64,000 nucleotides of DNA. Source: Klebsiella pneumoniae (lineage in GTDB: Bacteria; Myxococcota_A; UBA796; SXON01). The notes beneath the pieces are model-generated. The model was not told the DNA's origin, did not search any database, and worked only from the letters and a program-made list of their open reading frames with translations. Positions 7,411-14,543 of this stretch are shown here, piece after piece (within the stretch, counting starts at the first letter, position 1; each line of letters begins with the position of its first letter). The translations under genes and the position numbers were made by a program. The DNA is taken from the NCBI GenBank assembly GCA_945861635.1, contig CAMAWH010000021.1, forward strand, positions 1 through 64,000, given 5' to 3'.

Positions 7411-10400
7411 CTATTTCGCAGAAAGTTGTTGAGCGACGAGCTCGGCGCGGCGATCCGCAATTCGACGGGCCAATTCCGCACGCTTGCGGGCGTTGTCGGC
7501 GAGATCGTCCTCCAGGCGCTTGAGTCGGTAGACGTAGGTTTTCACCCGAATGGCAATGGAACCGCCCGGCTTGTTGGCATCGATGTCGTGCAGCGCGGAG
7601 TACGGCACCTTTGCGGTGCTCACCACCTTCTCGATAATGCCGTAGGTCGGTGCGTCGTGCCCACACTTGAACGAAGACAGATCGAGAATCGCGACGTTGG
7701 GATGCCGCGACGCAAACTTGGCGGCCCACACGCGCTGCGACGAATTCGCGGAGAAGTTCTCCGGCCAGACGTCGTTGATCGACAGCGCGTCTTCCTTGCC
7801 GAAATATTTGGCAAGCCAGGTCCTGTCCTTGGGAATGGAGCGCATCGAGAGCACCGGATACCCGAGCACCTGAAACTCCTCGGGAATGCCGTGGTTCAGC
7901 CCTGGATCGTTGTGGTAGGGGCGTCCGACCACAAGGATGGCCATCCGATTTTCACGTTCGACCTGCTCAAGGATTTCCCGCCCCTTCGTTTCGATGCTGC
8001 GGTTGAATTCCTCCAGCGCGCGCATGCCCTCATCGACCGCCCATTCAACCTCGTCTTCCGTCACACCGAGGCGGGGACCCCAAACCTCGAACATCCGCCG
8101 CTTCATCAGGTTCGGCTCGGCAAATGAAAGCGCTGCGTCGATAAATTCGATGCCCGCTTTCGCGAAGAAATCGGTTTCCTTGGTAAACGCCGCCTTCACG
8201 ACGTTTGGATTCCCGGCGACAATCGGGCACGCAGCGTTATCCATCGTGTCTTGTACCCACCCCGGAACGTGGGTCAGGCACGGGTAATACAGGTAGTTCA
8301 GCGGCCCGCGTTTGGCGTCTTCGTGCGCGTGAAACACCAACTCGTGGATATGCGCCTGCGTGACCTTGGACGGGAAGCAGGGGTCGATGGACCCGTAGCG
8401 TCCACCTTCCGCCCACATCTCCTCATTCGTGGCGATGCTCCAAATCACGTTCTCCTTCGGAATGCCGATTGACTCAAAGAACGTCCGGAAGAAGGGGCCG
8501 GTCGAGTACATGTTCAGCACGCGCGGCATGCCAACCTTCACGCCCGACAAGTCGACGTTCGAACGCTGGAAGCCGCGGTTCATGACTCGACGCGCCACCC
8601 GGAAGAACGACAATTTCCGCACCTCCACGTCCTTCTTCGAGCTGCCGGCGGCGGGCTGGGGACGCGGCTCGTAGAAATGCCGGAACGCCAACGTCGCTTC
8701 TTCCGCGACGAGATTCGGGAACTTCGAACGGATGACCGAGCGCTCCTTCGCCAGAATTTTCAGGGCTTCCTTGCTCTCTACGGTTCCCTTTTCGCAGGAG
8801 AACCCGGAGATGTAGCGGCTCGTTTTTCCGTCCGGCGTCTCGGTGTCGATAAATGTGCGCGAGCAATTGTTGGGGCAGAAGTGACACGTCGTCGTCTCGT
8901 CGTTGCGGGAGACAAACTTCAGGTTGATCGCCTCTTCCATCCCGATGAACGTGCTGTAGCCGCGCCGCGTGACGACGCGCAGCGTTTCCATCGCCGCACC
9001 GAGCGCGCCGGCTTCCCCGCAGTGGGGGTGCACGTGGATCTCGGCGTCGGGCACGCGCGCAGCGATGTAGTCAACCTGCGCCTTGACGGCGGCGAGATTG
9101 CGTTGGGTGCCACCCTGAAGAATGAAGACGCGGCCGAACTGCGCCAAACGAGGCACTTGCACAACGTATTGCCAAACGTTCTTCGGCAGCACCTGCGCCA
9201 ACCCGGCCAGCATTTCCGGGGCGGAGAATCCTTCCTTCTGGAAGTTTACGCGGTCGGCGTCAAGAAACACTGCGCATCCGTACGAAAACTTCGGCGACAG
9301 GTCGGCGGAGAACGCGACATTTGAATATTCCGTCAGCTTTACGCCAAACTGGTCAGCCATGGCCTGCAACAGTGTGCCATTTCCGGCCGAGCATTGGTTG
9401 GACAGCCGGAAATCCTTGACGTCGCGTTTCCCGTCCGGGGTTTCGCGAAGAAAAATAACCTTGATATCCTGACCGCCGATGTCGCAGATGACGTCCGCGT
9501 GCGGGAAAACGCTGACGGCCGACATCATGTGCGCGACCGTCTCGACAATATTTACGTCGGCTTTGACGGACTCTTCCAGGACGGCAGCTGCATATCCCGT
9601 CGCACCGAATCCCATGCACTTGAATTCCACGCCCATCAAGCGGAAATGATCACGAATATCCGCGAGCAGTTCCTTGGTATCCTGAATGGGGTTTCCCTTG
9701 GACAGCCGGTACGCCTTGTAAAGCACCTGCCCGTCTTCCCCGACGACGACGCATTTGGAGCTCGTTGAGCCGCCATCCAACCCGATCACGCCCTTGACCT
9801 CGCCGCCTTCGACAAATCGGATGTGGTGAAACTCGGGGAGTGTATATTTTTCGAGAAACGCGGTCAGTTCGTCGTTGTCCTTGACCAGCGGCAGCCCCGC
9901 CGTCGGGCCGAGCCTGCCGCTGCGCCCGTTCGCAATATATTCCTTGAGGCCGTCCAACCCGGAATATGCCGCCGGGCCCTTGTCACGCGATTCGGTGAGG
10001 CCGAACGCAACGGCGCCGTAGGCCGCGTAATATTGCGCATTTTGCGGAGTAAATACCAATTCCTGAATCGGTACGTCCTTCGGCCAATCGAAACCGCGCT
10101 GCTCCCACGTTTCCGGAATGCGCATCCGCCAGCATTCGACGAGAAACGGCAGGTAGGTGTTGGGCCCGCCGAGCAGGAGCACCTTCGGCTTCAAGGTATT
10201 TCCGCGCGTGAGCACCGAAAGATTCTGGTGAACGATGGCGTCGGCCAGGGAGTTCATGATCTCCCCGGACGGAATGCCACTCTTCACGAGATTTACGATG
10301 TCCGTTTCCGCGAAAACGCCGCACTTTGCCGCCACGTGGTGGAGCTTGGTGGGGTCGAACGGCAGGTTCGTCAGCTCCTCGGCGGACATGCCGACCTTGA

Positions 10401-10848
10401 CCATGCACTTGTCGATCGTGGCGCCCGTGCCCGACGCGCACTTGTCGTTCATCGAGGTGAGCGCCTGTCGTTCGCGCCGCCCGTCCTCCTGAATCGCGTC
10501 GCGAAACATGATGATTTTCGCGTCCTGCCCGCCGAGCTCGATCACGGCGTTCACGTCGGGATGCAGCTTCTCCACGGCGATCGTCACCGCGTTCACCTCC
10601 TGCACGAAGCGCCCGCCGACCGGGGCGGCAATCGGACCGGAGCCTGAGCCCGTGACGAAGATCTGCATGTCCTTCGCCTCGGGGAAGGCCACGCCGATGC
10701 GGACGAGGAACTCCAGCACCTTTTCGGGCTGCCGCGTTTCATGGCGTTGGTAGTCCGACCAAAGGATGTCGAGGGTCACCTGATCCATCACGACGGCTTT
10801 TACCGTGGTGGAACCTACATCCATGCCAATCGCGAGGGCGCGGGACAT
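7411..10848 (-). CDS. Fused double acyl-CoA dehydratase activase (BadF/BcrA family x2) with COG3580 (DUF2229) domain
   Basis: 1145 residues from ATG at 10848, preceded by AAGGAG. Two ASKHA ATPase domains are seen: residues ~4-310 with AIGMDVGSTTVKAVV, ELGGQDAKII, a Cys in DKCASGTG and another in AKCGVFAETD; and ~370-640 with GLDGGSTSSKCVVV, DIGGQDIKVI, QCSAGNGT and YGCAVFLDADR. Each Cys pair fits the position that holds the bridging [4Fe-4S] cluster in HgdC-type activators. A Cys-rich stretch (CHFCPNNC ... SCEKG) follows at about 665-700, then the COG3580 domain with further Cys (DPCFPSKV, YYPCLTH, KCGHDAPTYG). The C terminus is a charged helix. Known role of the family is ATP-driven low-potential electron transfer to a dehydratase/reductase partner, here the next gene; the actual reaction is not predictable. 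Such proteins are oxygen-sensitive. Confidence 0.9.
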   Translation of the reverse strand: MSRALAIGMDVGSTTVKAVVMDQVTLDILWSDYQRHETRQPEKVLEFLVRIGVAFPEAKDMQIFVTGSGSGPIAAPVGGRFVQEVNAVTIAVEKLHPDVNAVIELGGQDAKIIMFRDAIQEDGRRERQALTSMNDKCASGTGATIDKCMVKVGMSAEELTNLPFDPTKLHHVAAKCGVFAETDIVNLVKSGIPSGEIMNSLADAIVHQNLSVLTRGNTLKPKVLLLGGPNTYLPFLVECWRMRIPETWEQRGFDWPKDVPIQELVFTPQNAQYYAAYGAVAFGLTESRDKGPAAYSGLDGLKEYIANGRSGRLGPTAGLPLVKDNDELTAFLEKYTLPEFHHIRFVEGGEVKGVIGLDGGSTSSKCVVVGEDGQVLYKAYRLSKGNPIQDTKELLADIRDHFRLMGVEFKCMGFGATGYAAAVLEESVKADVNIVETVAHMMSAVSVFPHADVICDIGGQDIKVIFLRETPDGKRDVKDFRLSNQCSAGNGTLLQAMADQFGVKLTEYSNVAFSADLSPKFSYGCAVFLDADRVNFQKEGFSAPEMLAGLAQVLPKNVWQYVVQVPRLAQFGRVFILQGGTQRNLAAVKAQVDYIAARVPDAEIHVHPHCGEAGALGAAMETLRVVTRRGYSTFIGMEEAINLKFVSRNDETTTCHFCPNNCSRTFIDTETPDGKTSRYISGFSCEKGTVESKEALKILAKERSVIRSKFPNLVAEEATLAFRHFYEPRPQPAAGSSKKDVEVRKLSFFRVARRVMNRGFQRSNVDLSGVKVGMPRVLNMYSTGPFFRTFFESIGIPKENVIWSIATNEEMWAEGGRYGSIDPCFPSKVTQAHIHELVFHAHEDAKRGPLNYLYYPCLTHVPGWVQDTMDNAACPIVAGNPNVVKAAFTKETDFFAKAGIEFIDAALSFAEPNLMKRRMFEVWGPRLGVTEDEVEWAVDEGMRALEEFNRSIETKGREILEQVERENRMAILVVGRPYHNDPGLNHGIPEEFQVLGYPVLSMRSIPKDRTWLAKYFGKEDALSINDVWPENFSANSSQRVWAAKFASRHPNVAILDLSSFKCGHDAPTYGIIEKVVSTAKVPYSALHDIDANKPGGSIAIRVKTYVYRLKRLEDDLADNARKRAELARRIADRRAELVAQQLSAK

Positions 10849-10890
10849 TTTTTCTCCTTGCTGCGTGACAGGGCGAGGGGCCCAACGGGT

Positions 10891-10906
10891 GACTGACACG
10901 TCAGTC
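10891..10906. promoter_or_regulatory. Perfect palindrome, probable TetR operator
   Basis: GACTGACACGTCAGTC has 7-base perfect arms around a 2-base centre. It sits in the 154-base gap between the divergently transcribed activase operon and the TetR gene, which is the usual place for an autoregulatory TetR operator acting on both promoters. Binding is inference. Confidence 0.65.
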
Positions 10907-11002
10907 TAGCGGTGAACGGTATCACTCCTCACACGCTCTTTGCAAGGTTCTCGGCTGCCTGACCGACGATGTTTGACATGTTGCCGGGTTAGGCACGCCC
11001 CC

Positions 11003-11599
11003 ATGAGCCGCGCCCGCCCGATCGGTGCCGACGCTCGCCGCGCGGAACTCGTGACCGCGGCGCGAGACGTTTTTGCACGACGCGGGTATCACGCGGCGGG
11101 AGTGGCTGACATTATTGAGGCGGCGGGGGTCGCGCGTGGAACGTTTTACAACTATTTCGAGAGCAAGCGCGCGATTTTCGCGGCCGTCCTCGAAGAGGTC
11201 CTGGCCGCCGTGACGGACGCCATCCACGCCATTGACGTCACGAGCGCAATCGAGCCGCAGGTGCGGGATAACATTCAGCGCGTCGTCACCGCTTTGCAGG
11301 AAGAAGGGGATGTGGCGAGGATGATTTTCGCCGACGCGGTGGGCATCGACGCGGAGGGGGTGGAGGCGCTTCGCGAATTCTACGGCGCAGCACTTGATCG
11401 CATCGAGCGCGCGCTCCGCACCGGGCAGGCGCTCGGCGTCGTTCGCATCGGCGACGTGAAGTTGACCGCCCGCTGCCTGCTCGGAACGCTCAAGGAGCCC
11501 GTTTTTCAGTCCCTGTTGTGGGAAGAAGCGATCGATCCCGACGCGCTGGCCACGCAGATCATCGCGATCCTGGGCGGGGGCGTGCTGGTCGGGCGGTAA
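11003..11599 (+). CDS. TetR/AcrR family transcriptional regulator
   Basis: 198 residues from ATG at 11003. The N-terminal helix-turn-helix is typical: ARDVFARRGYHAAGVADI, then EAAGVARGTFYNYFESK at about residues 32-50. The C-terminal helical ligand domain is unassigned. It is divergent from the dehydratase/activase operon, with a perfect palindrome between them, so it probably represses that operon and itself and responds to a pathway metabolite, perhaps an acyl-CoA. The ligand is inference; the family assignment is secure. Confidence 0.9.
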   Translation: MSRARPIGADARRAELVTAARDVFARRGYHAAGVADIIEAAGVARGTFYNYFESKRAIFAAVLEEVLAAVTDAIHAIDVTSAIEPQVRDNIQRVVTALQEEGDVARMIFADAVGIDAEGVEALREFYGAALDRIERALRTGQALGVVRIGDVKLTARCLLGTLKEPVFQSLLWEEAIDPDALATQIIAILGGGVLVGR

Positions 11600-11618
11600 C
11601 GCGCGGGGATTCCCCTGA

Positions 11619-12212
11619 TCATTCCCCGAATATCGCCTGACAATCCGCAAGCACTAGCGATGGGTGCGTCCCCACCGATACGTTCTCGACGTACTCGAGG
11701 ATCAACTCGCCGTCGGCGTTCAGCACCTTTGTCACGCGCGACGGAAAGCGTACATTCTCGTTCTTCACGGCGCCGTAATAGAGGTTCAGCGTCTTGTCGT
11801 CATCGGTCCAGATCTCGAACACATACTCCTGATCAACAGCCCAGGCCTCGTTGACGGCCGGTGAGTCGTAGCCGACGGCGATGATGCTGACGCCGATGGC
11901 GTCGAAGTCACTCTGGAGGTCGCGGAACCCGCAACCCTCGGCCGTTCAGCCACCGGTAGTGGCGGCTGGGTAGAACCAGACGACCGATGCATGGCCGATC
12001 AGGTCGGGTCGGCTTCTCTTCCCGCCGTCTCGATTGGTCGCAGAAAACTCCGGAGCCGCGAGCGCTTCCGGCGGGGTGGTTCCGTGCAGTTCGGCCGAGT
12101 CGATGTTCGTGTCGCTCCCCGAATCGGCGGCCGTGTCCCCGCGATTCGCGGCCCCTGATTCAACAGAGGCGGTGGTCGCGCATGCAATCAAGAATCCGGT
12201 TGTGGCCAGCAT
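11619..12212 (-). CDS. Selenocysteine-containing Bcp-type peroxiredoxin lipoprotein
   Basis: One continuous minus-strand frame of 197 residues if the in-frame TGA at 11948-11946 is read as selenocysteine (Sec89). Before it: signal and lipobox (LIAC, Cys11), a D/S/T/G linker, then VVWFYPAATTGG. After it: TAEGCGFRD, VSIIAVGYDS and a normal thioredoxin-fold end to the TGA stop at 11619. The Bcp/AhpC-TSA family has FYP..TPGCT.E.CGFRD, so the TGA falls exactly on the peroxidatic Cys and Cys94 on the second Cys of the Cx4C pair. A hairpin resembling a bacterial SECIS starts 9-10 bases later. The predicted activity is thiol- or selenol-based reduction of peroxides outside the inner membrane. Without Sec decoding it would be a truncated 88-residue lipoprotein. 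It is convergent with the TetR gene. Confidence 0.85.
11917..11937 (-). promoter_or_regulatory. Bacterial SECIS-like hairpin
   Basis: On the minus strand, GGTTGCG (11936-11930) pairs with CGCGACC (11924-11918) over 7 positions with one U-G pair, with an outer G-U pair extending it; the loop is GGTTC. The stem begins about 9 bases after the in-frame TGA. Stem sequence, a U near the bulge position and a loop opening GGU closely resemble the Escherichia coli fdhF SECIS (compared from memory), which SelB recognises to insert Sec. Confidence 0.8.
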
Positions 12213-12361
12213 GCGCCACGGTAGCGCCGGATTCAGGGTGCGGCCAGTCGATGTCTCCTTTCCGATTCGGGGTTGAAGGTTTCCGTTCTGGGTGTCCCGC
12301 CCGCCAGCGATTCGCCCATGCCCACCCTTCGGTCACGGGGAGCGGGACTGAAGGCGTGCAC

Positions 12362-12925
12362 TCACATTTTCTTTCGCCAGGCCGCCCAATCTGCGGGAGT
12401 GTTCAGGTTGATAAGGCAGGAAGCATCATCGATATCGATGGGTTCCGCATCGCCCAGGCGGGAGGAAAGTTTTTCAAGCAGGTGGGGAGGATGCAGGCGC
12501 ACCGGGTGGCCTGGCGACCCGGCGTGACGCACGTAGGCGGGGAGGGGAGCGGAGAGGAGGAGCCGCAGCGTTTCCATGCTTGCCGGGGGAACATCCACGG
12601 GAGTGAGGATCGCAACGCCGACCCCTTTGAGCCCGATCGCGGCGCTCTCTTTCATGGCGGTGGTTTCCCAGGCCGCGTTGATGCGGACTTCCACGGAGTG
12701 CGGAAGGACGGCACGGTGCAGGGTTTCGGCGTACCCCAACACGACGATCACCCGCAGACCGACAGCCTCCATCGCGTCCACGTGCGCACGCAGGAGCGAG
12801 CGACCGCCGACGTCCAGCAACGCTTTGGGCTGTCCCATCCGCGTTGAACCTCCCGCCGCGAGGACAACCCCACGCGCGATTTCCGTGCCGGCGCCCCCGT
12901 CAATCCACCCGCCCTTCGACCGCAT
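12362..12925 (-). CDS. MobA-like NTP transferase (MocA/MobA family)
   Basis: 187 residues. The N-terminal nucleotide-binding signature GVVLAAGGSTRMGQPKALL is at about residues 19-37, the usual form in molybdenum cofactor cytidylyl/guanylyltransferases and related sugar-nucleotide enzymes, followed by a Rossmann-like core with a metal-site candidate in LTPVDVP and a late GSPGHPVRL. The closest known roles are attaching CMP or GMP to molybdopterin, but related proteins transfer nucleotides to other substrates, and no molybdenum genes are nearby. Start is uncertain: family members normally begin only a few residues before GVVLAAG. The gene points away from the CRP-like gene; about 60 bases separate their starts. 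Confidence 0.8.
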   Translation of the reverse strand: MRSKGGWIDGGAGTEIARGVVLAAGGSTRMGQPKALLDVGGRSLLRAHVDAMEAVGLRVIVVLGYAETLHRAVLPHSVEVRINAAWETTAMKESAAIGLKGVGVAILTPVDVPPASMETLRLLLSAPLPAYVRHAGSPGHPVRLHPPHLLEKLSSRLGDAEPIDIDDASCLINLNTPADWAAWRKKM

Positions 12926-12987
12926 CGGATCCTCGCCGTGCTACAAGTAGCAGGCCGACTCCGGCCGCCGCGACAGGATTACCCCGC

Positions 12988-13677
12988 ATGCTCAAGACCA
13001 AAGGGTGGTTTCTACGACAGAGTCCGCTTTTCGCGGATCTGGGAGAGCGCGAACTCGACCTGCTCGATCAGGTGGCCGAAAGCGCCGAAGTGCGCCGGAA
13101 GCACACCGTCTGGGAACCCGGCGGCTCGGCCGACCGTTTGTATCTGGTTCGTTCCGGGATCGTGAAGTTGTACAAGGTCAACGACGAGGGCCGGGAGCTC
13201 ACGCTCCAGTTCCTTACGAAAGACGCCCTGTTCGGTGAGCTGTCCGTCGTTAGTGACGCGGCCCACGACACATTTTGCGAAGCGTATGAGGACACTTCGC
13301 TGATCGTCATTCACAAAGACGATTTTTCTCGCATCATGATGCGATCGCCGGCTCTGGCCATGAAGATGATCAAGCTCGTGGGAGAACGGCGGATGCGTCT
13401 GGAGGCGCGCGTAGAAAATCTCCTGTTCAAAAGCGCGCACTCCCGCCTCGCCGCCCTCTTCATCGAGCTGGCGCAGTCCTTCGGCGTTCGGGATAGCCGC
13501 GGGGTCATCATCAACCTCAAGCTGACGCACAAGGAAATCGCGAGTTTGATAGGTGCAACACGGGAAACAGTGAGCTTCGCCATCCTGGACCTGCGAAAGG
13601 ATGAGGTCATCCAGACGGAAGGAAAGCGAGTCATCCTGACGGACGAGCCGAAGCTCCGGCAGATGCGCGACGCGTGA
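12988..13677 (+). CDS. Crp/Fnr family transcriptional regulator
   Basis: 229 residues from ATG at 12988. A cNMP-binding beta-roll (residues ~10-125, with LYLVRSGIVKLYK and ALFGELSVV), a dimer helix and a C-terminal winged helix with LTHKEIASLIGATRETVS (about 178-195) are complete. The arginine that contacts the cAMP phosphate in CRP (after the GEL motif) is not seen; the local sequence is SDAAHDTFCE. There is no Fnr cysteine cluster at the N terminus. The signal is therefore unknown. It is the first gene of a run continuing with overlapping starts to DUF507, suggesting it may regulate its own operon. Confidence 0.9.
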   Translation: MLKTKGWFLRQSPLFADLGERELDLLDQVAESAEVRRKHTVWEPGGSADRLYLVRSGIVKLYKVNDEGRELTLQFLTKDALFGELSVVSDAAHDTFCEAYEDTSLIVIHKDDFSRIMMRSPALAMKMIKLVGERRMRLEARVENLLFKSAHSRLAALFIELAQSFGVRDSRGVIINLKLTHKEIASLIGATRETVSFAILDLRKDEVIQTEGKRVILTDEPKLRQMRDA

Positions 13678-14543
13678 TTTCGATGGTTTGGGCTGGATTT
13701 GTTGCGTGCGTTCCGAAACATGCGGCGGCGGAGTACGACGGGGCCGCGGCACGATGGCACGTTGACGTTGTGGGGTCGGTCACGACGATTGGGGTCGAAC
13801 TACCCGCCTTCGAGGTGCATCGCTCCTTCGACGCGGACACGCAGCACGGCCGCGCGTACAGCGATGGCTCGCACATCGTCGGCGTGAAATGGGGGGAGAC
13901 GATCTTGACCACGCGGTTGTTTCCCGACGGGACCATCCTCGCTATCGGGCCGCTCGCGGCGGCTTCTCGCACGATTCCGGGCATTGAGTCGTACGATTGG
14001 TTGTGGCTGGCGCTTTTCCCGGCGCCCTGGCAGGAGGATGGCCGTGTCGCGACGAAGTTCCCGCTTTGGGTGCTCGGAACACCCCACGTCACCGTGTCGG
14101 TGTCAGGTCAGGGGGAGCGGCGTGCCGGCACGCGCCGCATGGTCGGGACGGTTGCATGGGAGTCCCGGGACCTGCAGGCCGACGCATCTGTGGAAGTGGG
14201 GACCAACCTCCGGCAACCGGGAAGTCAGGACCTTGTCGTCGATCGCACCGTGCGAACCCGGCCCGGGGTGGCGCAACACGTCAATTGGTCGGTTGCCGTT
14301 ACCCCCGTCGGCCCGGCCGCCCCCTTCCTGGCGCCGCCCCGCCGAGGCGATGGCACCCGCGAACATGACGGCGACCCCATCCAGCGGATCGATGGTACGC
14401 CCATCGCCGACCTCGCTGTCGACCCGCTCGTTGCGCTGCCGTATCTCCTCCTTCCGGACGACCTGACCGCCGATCAGCGTGCCGCCCTGCACGCACGGTT
14501 CGTCGCTCCTGCTACTATTGCCGTTCCGGCAGGCTCTCCATGA
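13674..14543 (+). CDS. Hypothetical protein, possible lipoprotein
   Basis: 289 residues from a GTG at 13674 that overlaps the TGA of the CRP-like gene (GTGA), so translational coupling is likely; an ATG at 13683 is the alternative. The N terminus is short and hydrophobic with a lipobox-like FVAC, but no basic residue precedes it, so export is uncertain. The body is beta-rich with several Trp and has no family I recognise; a charged Pro/Arg/Gly segment at about 215-235 separates a short helical tail. Its position between a regulator and a large protein hints at a shared cell-surface or stress role, without direct support. Confidence 0.6.
   Translation: MISMVWAGFVACVPKHAAAEYDGAAARWHVDVVGSVTTIGVELPAFEVHRSFDADTQHGRAYSDGSHIVGVKWGETILTTRLFPDGTILAIGPLAAASRTIPGIESYDWLWLALFPAPWQEDGRVATKFPLWVLGTPHVTVSVSGQGERRAGTRRMVGTVAWESRDLQADASVEVGTNLRQPGSQDLVVDRTVRTRPGVAQHVNWSVAVTPVGPAAPFLAPPRRGDGTREHDGDPIQRIDGTPIADLAVDPLVALPYLLLPDDLTADQRAALHARFVAPATIAVPAGSP

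Noticed and set aside
5861..7432. Long plus-strand open frame (523 codons)
   Set aside because: It is antisense to the COG3581-type gene, whose motifs are clear; high GC at third positions keeps the opposite strand open.
11619..11822. A separate 67-residue gene
   Set aside because: The same frame continues upstream to the TGA and beyond as one peroxiredoxin, so it is part of the Sec-containing gene.
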